From Rufibacter roseolus (GTDB lineage: Bacteria; Bacteroidota; Bacteroidia; Cytophagales; Hymenobacteraceae): 64,000 nucleotides of DNA. Of the stretch, positions 26,359 through 35,238 are shown one piece after another. The position numbers and the translations under genes are program-made. Location: the NCBI RefSeq assembly GCF_017916365.1, contig NZ_JAFMSU010000003.1:62001-126000 (forward strand), in the 5' to 3' direction. The first letter of the stretch is position 1, and every line of letters begins with the position of its first letter. Below the pieces are notes generated by a model. It made no database searches and was not told the DNA's origin. It worked only from the letters and a program-made list of their open reading frames with translations.

Positions 26359-29109
26359 TTACTTTAAGGCAGATAAAACATACTCTTTTGTCTCCTGGAA
26401 GAGGAGATCCTGCGGGAGCCGTTCCTCATCGGAGAGAATCATCTGGGCAGAGGAAATTCCAAGCTGGGGCAGCAGGTAACAAGCCACTGATCTGGTCCAG
26501 GCGGAGCACTGCATCTGGGTGTTCTGGATGATGGAGGCCACCATCATCGAGGCCGGTACTTCGTGTTTGATCCTTACATTCAGGTTATTGCCTTCGTCTG
26601 GTGACTCACTGGTGAAGTCCAGGATGCGGTCCAGTTGCAGAAAGCAGGCTTTGGGGATGAGGTGCTCCAAAATTTCTATGGCATTGGCCATTCGGGATTC
26701 ATCATGCAATTTCAGCAGGCTCATGACGCGACCAATCTGTTGGCGGTCGTACCGGAGGGCCAGGCCCTTCAGCAGCAGCAGCACATCCTGGTTTATCTCC
26801 CGGGTGAGGGTGGTAGCCAGCAACTGCAGTTCTGGTTTGGTCCTGAGCTCACGGCAGGCGGAGGTTTTCTGCAGGCAGCTCGCCAGGTTCTTACTCAGCC
26901 AGGCATCCAGGTCCTTCTGGCCTTCATTGCTCATTTCGGCCTGTTTTAGCCAAAGGGCCTCAATAACGTCACCGGTGGGCCCCTCTTCCCGGGCCAGCAA
27001 ATCCAGCAGGAATTCAGTGGAGTTTTCCCCCTTCACCTTACCCGCGGCCAGCACCACCGCCCGTACAAAAGCCGCCGGGGCCCGCGACTTAAGGGCCTCT
27101 GCCGTAAACACCGGATCACCGAAATAAACGAGGGATTTCTGCAGGGCGTGCCAGGCCAGGTGGGTTTTGGCGGTGTCCACCACTTGCCCCAGCAGACTGA
27201 ATTCCTTCACCCGGCCCACGGTTTCAATGGCTTTTTTATAAATCGGCTCAAAATCAGAGTTCAGCAATTTGCCCAGTACCTCCTGGAACCCACTGGCGGG
27301 CGCCTCCCAGAGAATGTCCAGAACCAGTTGCTGGTGAGAAGCATTGCACGTATCCACCATGGCGTTCAAAGCGGTTTGCACCACCTCTTTCGCATCTTCG
27401 TTCTGCCGCTGCAGAAGCCCTACCAAGGCCGCCTGGTAGGCCTCCGGCTCCATTGATGCCATAGCCGTCTGGTCAGCGACGCTGATGTCAGGAACCAGGC
27501 TGTAATAGGCTTTGAGTAGTTCGGGTTTCAAAGGATCTGCCTTCTCTGAGGCCAACTGCTGCTGCACCAGGTCCAGCACGTTCTTTCCCTCCAGCCGGAT
27601 AAGGCTGGCCAGGACAAACCGGCGCACCTCATAAAAAGGGCTGTCAAATTGGTGCTCCAGCAGTTGTTTCAACTTGCGGTACCCCGACCGCTCCAACAGT
27701 TCCAAAGCCAGAAGCACGTCTTTGGGATTGTTGCTGGTAGCTTTGCTCAGAAGGAGTTCCTGCACGGGACCGTCATGCAAAAAGAGCTCAGAACCGGTAA
27801 ACCACCCCTTCCGGATGGCCCGCACCAAGGTGCGCAGGTATTCTTTCTTCACCAGGAAAACAGAACTGATCCAAAGCACCAGTAACACAAAGAGCACCTG
27901 CGCAATAAAATGAATGCCCAGTTCTCCCCGGATTTGGTAGCAGAGCAGCAGAAATGCCCCGCTGCCCAGCAACGCAAAGGGCAGCATGTAGCCTTTTGCC
28001 ACCAGGTGCCCTTTGAGCCGCACGTGGGGTTCAAGCGGCTGAAAAAGAATAAAGAAGGCCGGCTCCTGCACCGCAGACTTCAACACCTCAGAGAGCAGCA
28101 CCATCACCCCAAAGATATACAGGATGGTGTTCACGCTTTCTCCGGGCAAAAGCAACAGGCCAGTCAACACCAGCACTACTACCGGAGAAAGCAGCAAAGC
28201 ATTGGTTAACCCCAGCCTACTGATGACCCGACTACTGAACAGAAGCTTGAAGAAGATGGCTAGTACCCGCCCCACAGCGAAGAACACCCCAATGAAAATG
28301 GCCAAATCGGGACTTTTGGCAAACCTGACTTTTACCTCGCCCAGCAGCGTGTAATCAATAAGCGCGAACACGGTGAAAGCGATGAGGGAAAAAAGCGCGA
28401 TGGAAAAGATAAGGCGGTTGTAGAAAAGCCGGGTGATGAATGAGGAACGGAACGGTGCCTTTTCCTGGGCTGCCAACATGGGGCTTTGGTGTGGTGCATG
28501 CACGGTGCGGTCTACTACCCGGTGCTGGAATTTGCCCAAGAAATGGTAGGCGCCTACAAAAGCCAGCACCGAGATCCACAGCAGGTTATTGACCCCAATA
28601 AAGGGCGTGAGCACCGGCACCAGGGCGTACCCCATCAATTTAGCCGGAATATCGCCGGACCCAACCACCGCAAAGATGCGCTTGCTTTCCCGCACGTTGA
28701 AAATGATGGCCGCCATGCCCCAAAAAGCATAACTGACCAGCATGTACACCACCATGTTCCAAGCCGAGAGCAGGAATGGAAGCCACTTGAAATCCAGGAA
28801 TGAAATAGTGACCCAGGTAAAAAGCAGGGAACCCGCTGAAAAAAGAATGATTTTCTCCAGCAACTTGCGCGAGGTAAGCCGGTGCTCCAGTTTGGAGTAG
28901 CCCCAGTTGGCCAACAGTAACAGCAAAGCAGACAAAATGTACACCTCCGGGATATGCTGCACCGAGAAGGAATGCAGAAACATAGTCAAGGTGCTGGTAA
29001 ACAGGAAGGCCGTGGCAATACCCAGGAAGAACTGCACCAAAAACAACTGCCGGACTATCTTATACTCAGAAGGCTTGATGTTGAGAAGTGCATAGAACTT
29101 GTAATGCAT
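26359..29109 (-). CDS. ATP/ADP-translocase-like (NTT) MFS protein with C-terminal HEAT-type repeats
   Basis: A 916-residue protein. The N-terminal half (about 15-440) has roughly twelve transmembrane helices and resembles the nucleotide-translocase (NTT) branch of the MFS, including the opening phrase IKPSEYKIVRQLFLVQFFLG. The C-terminal half (about 450-900) is a long run of helical HEAT-like repeats, probably cytoplasmic. Free-living bacteria with this protein do not exchange ATP with a host, so the transported compound is unknown and the protein could be a sensor or scaffold. The next gene, 8 bases on, encodes a cyclic nucleotide-binding domain, suggesting control by cAMP. The 586-base gap to kduI holds the divergent promoters. 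Confidence 0.82.
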   Translation of the reverse strand: MHYKFYALLNIKPSEYKIVRQLFLVQFFLGIATAFLFTSTLTMFLHSFSVQHIPEVYILSALLLLLANWGYSKLEHRLTSRKLLEKIILFSAGSLLFTWVTISFLDFKWLPFLLSAWNMVVYMLVSYAFWGMAAIIFNVRESKRIFAVVGSGDIPAKLMGYALVPVLTPFIGVNNLLWISVLAFVGAYHFLGKFQHRVVDRTVHAPHQSPMLAAQEKAPFRSSFITRLFYNRLIFSIALFSLIAFTVFALIDYTLLGEVKVRFAKSPDLAIFIGVFFAVGRVLAIFFKLLFSSRVISRLGLTNALLLSPVVVLVLTGLLLLPGESVNTILYIFGVMVLLSEVLKSAVQEPAFFILFQPLEPHVRLKGHLVAKGYMLPFALLGSGAFLLLCYQIRGELGIHFIAQVLFVLLVLWISSVFLVKKEYLRTLVRAIRKGWFTGSELFLHDGPVQELLLSKATSNNPKDVLLALELLERSGYRKLKQLLEHQFDSPFYEVRRFVLASLIRLEGKNVLDLVQQQLASEKADPLKPELLKAYYSLVPDISVADQTAMASMEPEAYQAALVGLLQRQNEDAKEVVQTALNAMVDTCNASHQQLVLDILWEAPASGFQEVLGKLLNSDFEPIYKKAIETVGRVKEFSLLGQVVDTAKTHLAWHALQKSLVYFGDPVFTAEALKSRAPAAFVRAVVLAAGKVKGENSTEFLLDLLAREEGPTGDVIEALWLKQAEMSNEGQKDLDAWLSKNLASCLQKTSACRELRTKPELQLLATTLTREINQDVLLLLKGLALRYDRQQIGRVMSLLKLHDESRMANAIEILEHLIPKACFLQLDRILDFTSESPDEGNNLNVRIKHEVPASMMVASIIQNTQMQCSAWTRSVACYLLPQLGISSAQMILSDEERLPQDLLFQETKEYVLSALK

Positions 29110-29695
29110 AGATGAATTCTCCTCTGTTCATGGTACACAACTCCTGCGAAACATCAAAAAACAACATCTATACCTGGCTGGGATTTCCCTATAAACTCAG
29201 ATAGTGGCGGGTGTGGGGTTCAATTCACCTAAAGGCGTTTTCTAACCTCATCCAAAATACAAAATTTATTTGGCTTATTTATAAAACAAGGCCCAAAGAC
29301 GCCAATTAACAGCTTTTATACGGTGTAAATCCGTATTCCCGCAGCCTCTGCCATCCTCCATTTTCTACTTCACTTTGACACAAAGGAAAAGCAACCAATT
29401 TCCGCTGGATGGTTTTTAATGGATTATGCTTGAGCCAAACTCTCTGCCTGGTCAAAGGGCAAAATCCTCGCTGAAACCAGATCATACCAGATCTCGGAAA
29501 AGCTTATAGCCAGCCAGTTTTGGGGCAAATTGAATAAATGGTCCAGAAAGCGAGTAGAGCAACAGCGTGGAAAGATTAGCAGCGTCAGTAAGGCACCAGT
29601 TCTGCGGAGGAAAAACATCTTTCTTACCCAACACAGCCTAACAGATTGGTAAAATTGTAATTTGCGCAAACGATTACATCATTTAAGCCAAAGCT
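29110..29695. other. divergent intergenic region with LacI-type operator
   Basis: A 586-base gap between the divergent transporter and kduI genes. It is AT-rich around 29240-29400. A partial, degraded palindrome may lie at 29232-29303. A minus-strand frame at 29424-29669 has no family features. The clearest item is the operator at 29665-29678 just before kduI. Confidence 0.55.
29665..29678. promoter_or_regulatory. LacI-family-type operator upstream of kduI
   Basis: CGCAAACGATTACA (reverse strand TGTAATCGTTTGCG) fits the LacI-family operator pattern TGnAAnCGnTTnC with the central CG. It ends 17 bases before the kduI ATG, so a bound repressor would block the start of the uronate operon. The likely regulator is of the kind whose C-terminal remnant lies at 31341-31610. 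It was found by eye and not scored against a matrix. Confidence 0.6.
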
Positions 29696-30538
29696 ATGAG
29701 CCTCCACCATACCACCCGGCATGCCATACACCCCGCCGATTTTAAGGGATATGACACCGCCAAACTTCGCGAGCACTTCCTGATCGAGAACCTTTTCCAG
29801 GCAGACACCATCCAACTGACTTATACCTTATATGACCGGTTGATTGTAGGAGGCGTGCATCCGGTAAACGGTCCGGTCCGGCTGGACACCTTCCCAACCC
29901 TGCGGTCAGAGAACTTCCTGGACCGGCGGGAGATTGGTATCATCAACGTGTCTTCAGACAGCACCATCACGGTTGACGGCGAGGAAATCATCCTGAAGAA
30001 CAAAGAGGCTTTGTATATAGGCAAGGGCGTGCAGGAAGTCCTGTTCCACCCGGCCGCCAACGGTGCCGACACCCGCTTCTATTTCAACTCGGCGCCCGCG
30101 CACCACGCCTATCCTACCAAGAAGGTGCAGTTAAGCGAGGCCGAGACCGTGGAACTGGGTTCCCTGGAGACCGCCAACGCCCGCACGATCCGGAAGGTGT
30201 TGATCAACTCCGTAGTAGAAACCTGCCAGCTGCAGATGGGCATCACCGAACTGAAAACCGGCAGCGTCTGGAACACCATGCCCGCCCACACCCATGACCG
30301 GCGAATGGAAGCCTATTTCTATTTTGAGGTACCCCAGGACCAGACGGTGTGCCATTTCCTGGGCGAGCCGCAGGAAACCCGCCATATCTGGATGCAGAAC
30401 CAACAGGCGGTGCTCTCCCCACCCTGGTCCATCCACTCGGGCGCCGGAACCTCCAACTATACCTTTATCTGGGGCATGGCCGGCGAGAACCTGGATTACA
30501 ACGACATGGACAAAGTAGCCACCACCGACCTTAAATAG
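29696..30538 (+). CDS. kduI: 5-dehydro-4-deoxy-D-glucuronate isomerase
   Basis: A 280-residue cupin-type enzyme that converts 5-keto-4-deoxyuronate to 2,5-diketo-3-deoxygluconate in the breakdown of unsaturated uronates released from pectin or related polymers. Family phrases are plain: YDRLIVGGVHPV, LDTFPTLRSENFLDRREIG, and the metal site MPAHTHDRRMEAYFYF. Length matches the family. It is the first gene of the uronate operon: kduD follows after 6 bases, and a LacI-type operator sits just upstream. It acts in the cytoplasm. Confidence 0.97.
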   Translation: MSLHHTTRHAIHPADFKGYDTAKLREHFLIENLFQADTIQLTYTLYDRLIVGGVHPVNGPVRLDTFPTLRSENFLDRREIGIINVSSDSTITVDGEEIILKNKEALYIGKGVQEVLFHPAANGADTRFYFNSAPAHHAYPTKKVQLSEAETVELGSLETANARTIRKVLINSVVETCQLQMGITELKTGSVWNTMPAHTHDRRMEAYFYFEVPQDQTVCHFLGEPQETRHIWMQNQQAVLSPPWSIHSGAGTSNYTFIWGMAGENLDYNDMDKVATTDLK

Positions 30539-30544
30539 CCGTTC

Positions 30545-31333
30545 ATGACCCATTTATTTGATTTAAGCGGTAAAGTAGCTTTAGTAACCGGCGCCACCCA
30601 CGGCTTGGGCATGGCCATGGCCACAGCCCTAGGCAAAGCGGGTGCTACCCTGGTAGTGAACGGCAATTCCCCTGAGAAAATGGAACGCGCCCTGGAGCAG
30701 TACCGCCAACAAGGGCTGGATGTGAAAGGCTATCTGTTTGACGTCACAGACGAGGCGGCGGCCAAAGAAAACATCGCACGCATGGAGCAGGATGTAGGCC
30801 CCATCTCCATTCTGGTGAATAACGCCGGCATGATCCAACGCACCCCCGCCCTGGAGATGGAAGTAGCCGATTTCCGGAAAGTGCTGGACGTGGACCTTAC
30901 CGGTCCGTTCATCATGTCCAAGACCGTGGGCAAATACATGGTGGAGCGCCGGGCCGGCAAGATCATCAACATCTGCTCCATGATGAGCGAACTTGGCCGC
31001 GATACGGTTTCTGCCTACGCGGCGGCCAAAGGTGGCCTGAAGATGCTCACCAAGAACCTGGCCACCGAGTGGGCCCGGTACAACGTGCAGGTGAACGGCA
31101 TCGGGCCGGGGTATTTTGCCACGGACCAAACGGCTCCCATCAGGGTAGACGGACATCCGTTCAATGAGTTCATCATCCAGCGTACCCCGGCTGGGCGCTG
31201 GGGAGACCCCGAGGATCTGGCGGGGGCCACCATTTTCCTGGCCAGCAAAGCCAGCGATTTTGTGAACGGACAAATTGTGTATGTAGACGGCGGCATTCTG
31301 GCCACCATCGGGAAACCCAGCAACGAGCGGTAA
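30545..31333 (+). CDS. kduD: 2-deoxy-D-gluconate 3-dehydrogenase (SDR family)
   Basis: A 262-residue short-chain dehydrogenase that reduces 2,5-diketo-3-deoxygluconate to 2-keto-3-deoxygluconate (KDG), the step after KduI. It has the nucleotide motif TGATHGLG, the NNAG motif, catalytic Tyr and Lys in YAAAKGG, and the catalytic Ser region before it (ICSMMSEL). Its position 6 bases after kduI supports this assignment over a general gluconate 5-dehydrogenase. After its stop the operon is interrupted by degraded sequence before uxaC. Confidence 0.93.
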   Translation: MTHLFDLSGKVALVTGATHGLGMAMATALGKAGATLVVNGNSPEKMERALEQYRQQGLDVKGYLFDVTDEAAAKENIARMEQDVGPISILVNNAGMIQRTPALEMEVADFRKVLDVDLTGPFIMSKTVGKYMVERRAGKIINICSMMSELGRDTVSAYAAAKGGLKMLTKNLATEWARYNVQVNGIGPGYFATDQTAPIRVDGHPFNEFIIQRTPAGRWGDPEDLAGATIFLASKASDFVNGQIVYVDGGILATIGKPSNER

Positions 31334-31340
31334 GGCTTAG

Positions 31341-31610
31341 CGACCGAAGGAAAAGTGTTGTGGATTTTTCAAAGTACCCCAGGAGGTCGCCATAGCAGGT
31401 TTCGGAAACGAGCCGTTTACTTCTTTCTCTGACCCGGCGCTCACCACGGTGGACCAGTTCAGTTTAACCATGGGCCGCATCACCGCCGAACTGTTCTTTG
31501 AGCATTTCAAAACCGGGCCGGATCAGAAACAATTGCCCCAGAAAACGGTGCTCAAACCTGAACTCATCATCAGGGGATCTTCGCTCAAAAGAGACTTCGA
31601 TAAGGAATAA
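31341..31610 (+). pseudogene. C-terminal remnant of a LacI-family transcriptional regulator
   Basis: The frame from 31341 (just after an in-frame TAG) to the TAA at 31608-31610 encodes about 89 residues, of which roughly the last 78 match the C-terminal third of LacI-family repressors. Phrases include VPQEVAIAGFGNEPF, LTTVDQF, GRITAELFF and a late KTVLKPELIIRGSS. The DNA-binding domain and most of the sugar-binding domain are absent, and there is no start codon with a plausible start site. This is a deletion remnant, probably of the regulator of this operon. The first dozen residues before FKVPQ are not homologous-looking and may mark the deletion join. Confidence 0.85.
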
Positions 31611-31819
31611 AGAACATCGGTCCTAAGCACTTTACCCAGGGCTTTGGGCCCGATTTCCTGAAAACCGCCCTTAAACGCCAAGGCTAGTTTCATCCTCTCG
31701 CAACCCCCTGTTTACAGGATAACAAACAAAGGAAGACCCTTTCCCTTGCTCACTTACAAAGCAAAAGCGGAGAGGGATTTGTTGCTCCTCTCCAAAAAGC
31801 GCAGGCAGTCCCTCAATAA

Positions 31820-31975
31820 AGGTGCTGGACTTCTCCGGGCCGCCTGGCAGAAAAACCTACCGCCGAGACCGTGCAGCCCGTGCTTTCCAACCAGGAGTTC
31901 TGGGGCACCGACCTGACCCAGGTAGCAAGCCTGGAAACTCTGGTGAACCAGGAACTGGAAGCGCTCCTGCAATAA
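31820..31975 (+). pseudogene. probable C-terminal remnant of tagaturonate reductase (UxaB)
   Basis: A frame ending in the TAA at 31973-31975 encodes TAETVQPVLSNQEFWGTDL and then TQVASLETLVNQELEALLQ. The pattern FWGxDLxxV...L near a C-terminus is typical of UxaB-type altronate oxidoreductases of the mannitol dehydrogenase family. Only the last 40 or so residues are recognisable; upstream the frame reaches a stop at 31817. Its place just before uxaC is where a uxaB gene would be expected in a uronate operon. The match rests on memory of the family, so the identity is likely but not certain. Confidence 0.65.
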
Positions 31976-32010
31976 AAACTGGCTAAAAAGCACTAATTCA
32001 TACTCTTTTA

Positions 32011-32053
32011 ACAAAAACAGGCACCCACACAGGTGTTGGTGTCTGTTTTTGTC
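32011..32053. terminator. hairpin after the uxaB remnant
   Basis: The stem acaaaaacag...gcacc / ggtgtc...tgtttttgt, with a T run on its 3' side, looks like an intrinsic terminator left behind the old uxaB gene. If active it would separate kduID from uxaC. Confidence 0.65.
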
Positions 32054-32072
32054 CTATTTTAAGCAAATTACC

Positions 32073-32116
32073 CTGAAAACGCCCGACTAACTTACCGGCA
32101 ATCGGGCTGTTTTCAG
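32073..32116. promoter_or_regulatory. strong hairpin in the uxaC leader
   Basis: The arm ctgaaaacgcccga pairs with tcgggctgttttcag with a single bulge and a 15-base loop, ending 29 bases before the uxaC ATG. It is related to the palindrome family in its gaaaacg/gttttc ends. It may act on uxaC expression or be a repeat copy. Confidence 0.6.
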
Positions 32117-32145
32117 ATCCTTTACAGTATCCCAACGCTACGTTT

Positions 32146-33543
32146 ATGTCATTTTTAGACGATAACTTCTTACTTCAGACCAAGACCGCCCAAACGCTGT
32201 ACCATGAGCATGCCAAACACATGCCCATCATTGACTACCATTGCCACCTGAACCCCGCCGACATTGCCAATGACCGAAAGTTCAGAAACCTGACCCAAAT
32301 TTGGCTGGAGGGCGATCACTATAAATGGCGGGCCATGCGCACCAACGGCGTTCCTGAGCGGTTCTGCACCGGCCACGCCGATGATTTTGAGAAGTTTGAG
32401 CAGTGGGCCAAAACCGTTCCGCTTACCATGCGCAACCCCTTGTACCACTGGACGCACATGGAGCTGAAGCGGCCCTTCGGGATACAGAAAATCCTGAAGC
32501 CGGAGTCTGCCCGCGAGATTTATGACACCGCCACTGAGATGCTGCAGTCAGATGAATTCAGCGTGCGCGGCATCCTGAAGAAGATGAACCTAGTCACCAT
32601 CTGCACCACCGATGACCCCATTGATTCCCTGGAGCACCACCAGAAAATTGCCGCCGATGATTTCGGAATAAAGGTGTTGCCTACCTTCCGTCCCGATAAA
32701 GCCATGGCCATTGAGGACAGCGGATATTTAGCTTACCTGGAGAAACTGGAAGCCGCTTCGGGCGTTTCCATCAGCAATTACCAAAGCCTGCTGGATGCCC
32801 TGAAACAGCGCCACGACTTCTTCCACGCCCAAGGCGGACGCTTGTCTGACCACGGCCTGGAAACCATGTACGCCGAGGAATACACCGACCAGGAGATTGC
32901 CGCCATTTTTGAAAAAGCGCTGCAAAAACAGGCTTTGACCCAAGAAGAGGTACTGAAATTCAAATCTGCCATGCTGGTGGAACTGGCTTTGATGGACCAC
33001 GCCAGAGGCTGGACGCAGCAGTTTCACCTGGGTGCGCTGCGCAACAATAACACACGCATGATGCGCGAACTGGGCCCGGATACCGGCTTCGATTCCATCG
33101 GGGATTTTGATGTGGCCCGTCCGTTGGCTAAATTCATGGACAAACTGGACAACTCTAATCAGTTGGCCAAGACCATCCTCTACAACCTGAACCCGAGCCA
33201 GAACGAATTGTACGCTACCATGATAGGAAACTTCAACGACGGCAGCACGCCGGGCAAAATCCAGTACGGCTCGGCGTGGTGGTTCCTAGATCAGAAGCAA
33301 GGCATGGAGGCACAGATGAACGCGCTTTCTAACATGGGCCTACTGAGCCGCTTCGTGGGCATGCTCACCGATTCCCGCAGCTTCCTCTCCTACCCGCGCC
33401 ACGAGTACTTCAGAAGAATCCTCTGCAACATGCTGGGCAATGACGTGGAGAACGGTGAACTGCCGGCGTCTGAACTGGAATGGATCGGGCAAATGGTGGA
33501 GAACATCTGCTACAACAACGCTAAAAACTACTTCAATTTCTAA
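32146..33543 (+). CDS. uxaC: glucuronate isomerase (uronate isomerase)
   Basis: A 465-residue enzyme of the amidohydrolase superfamily that interconverts D-glucuronate with D-fructuronate and D-galacturonate with D-tagaturonate. Family phrases include IIDYHCHLNP, near the N-terminus, with the metal-site His pair, HYKWRAMRTNGV, TTDDPIDSLEHH, and FLSYPRHEYFRRILCNMLG near the end. It starts the second intact block of the locus and is followed by kdgK after 3 bases. The next steps from its products (UxaB/UxaA or UxuB/UxuA) are not encoded intact in this window. Confidence 0.97.
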   Translation: MSFLDDNFLLQTKTAQTLYHEHAKHMPIIDYHCHLNPADIANDRKFRNLTQIWLEGDHYKWRAMRTNGVPERFCTGHADDFEKFEQWAKTVPLTMRNPLYHWTHMELKRPFGIQKILKPESAREIYDTATEMLQSDEFSVRGILKKMNLVTICTTDDPIDSLEHHQKIAADDFGIKVLPTFRPDKAMAIEDSGYLAYLEKLEAASGVSISNYQSLLDALKQRHDFFHAQGGRLSDHGLETMYAEEYTDQEIAAIFEKALQKQALTQEEVLKFKSAMLVELALMDHARGWTQQFHLGALRNNNTRMMRELGPDTGFDSIGDFDVARPLAKFMDKLDNSNQLAKTILYNLNPSQNELYATMIGNFNDGSTPGKIQYGSAWWFLDQKQGMEAQMNALSNMGLLSRFVGMLTDSRSFLSYPRHEYFRRILCNMLGNDVENGELPASELEWIGQMVENICYNNAKNYFNF

Positions 33544-33546
33544 GGT

Positions 33547-34575
33547 ATGACCAGCGGAAAAGTCTTATCGTTTGGGGAGCTATTGCTCAGAATCTGTCCG
33601 GATGGGCAAGGCCAGTGGCTGCAGGAGAACCGGCTGCCCTTCTACGTGGGCGGCGCTGAACTGAACGTAGCCACGGCACTGGCGCTGTGGGACGTTCCCT
33701 CGGCGTACCTCACTGCGCTGCCCGAGAACTTCGTGTCTGAGCAGCTCATGGGCTACATGCAGGAACGCCAGATTGATACCAGCCCCGTGGTGCTGCAAGG
33801 TGACCGCGTAGGGCTTTATTACCTGCCTAAGGGAAAAGACCTCAAAAACGCCGGCGTGATCTATGACCGCGCGGGATCGGCGTACGCCGATCTGAAAACT
33901 GGCACCATCAACTGGGACCAGGTATTCGAAGGAGTGAGCTGGTTCCATTTCAGTGCCATCTGCCCGGCTATCAACCAGAACGTAGCCGAGGTCTGCGCCG
34001 AGGCGCTACAAGCGGCCCAAGAACGCAACATCTTCATCTCTTTGGACCTGAACTACCGCGCCAAGCTCTGGAAGTACGGCAAAGACCCGGTTGAGGTCAT
34101 GCCATCGTTGGCCTCTTCCTGTGACCTGATCATGGGCAACGTGTGGGCCGCGAACAAAATGCTGGGCATGCCGCTGGAAGAGGAACTGGTGCAGGACATT
34201 GAAAAAGAGAAACTCTTGCAGCACGCCACCTTAACATCTGAAGCGATTCTGAAAGAATTCCCCAAATGCAGGATCGTGGCCAACACCTTCCGGTTTGACC
34301 ACGGGCCGCAGGGCATCCGCTACTTCACCACGCTTTATACCCAGGGCGAACTGCACGTGTCACAGGAGTACGTGATAGACAAAATCCTGGACAAAGTGGG
34401 TAGCGGCGACTGCTTCATGGCCGGGCTCATCCACGGCTTTTACCACCAGCGCTCGCCGCAGGAAACCCTGGAGTTTGCCACCGCGGCGGCCTTTAAGAAA
34501 TTATTCATCGAAAGCGATGCTACCACTAGCACGGTAGCCGAGATTGAGGAAACCATTCAAGCGTATGCCAAATAA
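33547..34575 (+). CDS. kdgK: 2-keto-3-deoxygluconate kinase (PfkB family)
   Basis: A 342-residue sugar kinase of the PfkB/ribokinase family that phosphorylates KDG to KDPG. It has the N-terminal PfkB signature region (YVGGAELNVATALALW) and the C-terminal signature KVGSGDCFMAGLIHG with catalytic D288. The family usually shows GAGD; here it is GSGD, a tolerated change. Assignment as a KDG kinase rests mainly on context: it sits 3 bases after uxaC and its last 11 bases overlap the KDPG aldolase gene. Confidence 0.93.
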   Translation: MTSGKVLSFGELLLRICPDGQGQWLQENRLPFYVGGAELNVATALALWDVPSAYLTALPENFVSEQLMGYMQERQIDTSPVVLQGDRVGLYYLPKGKDLKNAGVIYDRAGSAYADLKTGTINWDQVFEGVSWFHFSAICPAINQNVAEVCAEALQAAQERNIFISLDLNYRAKLWKYGKDPVEVMPSLASSCDLIMGNVWAANKMLGMPLEEELVQDIEKEKLLQHATLTSEAILKEFPKCRIVANTFRFDHGPQGIRYFTTLYTQGELHVSQEYVIDKILDKVGSGDCFMAGLIHGFYHQRSPQETLEFATAAAFKKLFIESDATTSTVAEIEETIQAYAK

Positions 34576-35224
34576 AGAAACGGCCCTGCAGGCCATCGTA
34601 AACCAAGGGCTTCTGCCGTTATTCTTCCATGAGGACCCACAACTGAGCCTGGACGTGGTGAAAGCCCTGTACCACGCGGGCGTGAGAACGCTGGAGTACA
34701 CCAACCGCGGGGCCGCCGCGCTGGAAAACTTCACGTTTCTAAAAAAAGAGCTCAAAACGTACCAGGACCTGCACCTGGGCATCGGGACCATCAAAACCGT
34801 GCAGCAGGCCGAGGCATTCCTCCAAGCCGGCGCCGATTACGTGGTGGCCCCTATTGTGGACCCGCAGGTAGGCAACCTGGTGCACGAGGCCGGTCTGCTC
34901 TGGATTCCGGGGTGCTTCACGCCCACCGAGATTCATGTGGCGCAGCAGGCGCAGGCGGCTTTGATCAAGATCTTCCCGGCCAACATTGTGGGTCCGGCGT
35001 TTGTCTCTTCCATTAAAGAGCTATTCCCGGGGCAGTTGTTCATCCCTACCGGGGGCGTGGAAATGGAAGAGGAGAACTTCCGAACCTGGTTTAAGGCGGG
35101 TGTCTGTGCCGTGGGCATGGGCAGCAAACTCATCAGCAAAGACATTTTGGCCAACCGGCAGTTTGAAACCTTACAGGACCTCACGGCACAAGCATTGGAA
35201 TTAGCGCAGAGATGTAGAAAATAG
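34565..35224 (+). CDS. kdgA: 2-keto-3-deoxy-6-phosphogluconate aldolase
   Basis: A 219-residue class I aldolase (eda/kdgA family) that splits KDPG into pyruvate and glyceraldehyde 3-phosphate, the end of the uronate route. The Schiff-base Lys lies in IKIFPAN (K135) and the catalytic Glu in LEYTNRG (E44). The ATG at 34565 is chosen over an upstream TTG; it gives an 11-base overlap with kdgK, consistent with translational coupling. The transporter gene follows after 14 bases. Confidence 0.94.
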   Translation: MPNKETALQAIVNQGLLPLFFHEDPQLSLDVVKALYHAGVRTLEYTNRGAAALENFTFLKKELKTYQDLHLGIGTIKTVQQAEAFLQAGADYVVAPIVDPQVGNLVHEAGLLWIPGCFTPTEIHVAQQAQAALIKIFPANIVGPAFVSSIKELFPGQLFIPTGGVEMEEENFRTWFKAGVCAVGMGSKLISKDILANRQFETLQDLTAQALELAQRCRK

Positions 35225-35238
35225 TTAACCCCGCCCTT

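Noticed and set aside
29424-29669. 81-codon minus-strand frame upstream of kduI
   Set aside because: It runs into the operator and promoter region, and its translation has no recognisable features.
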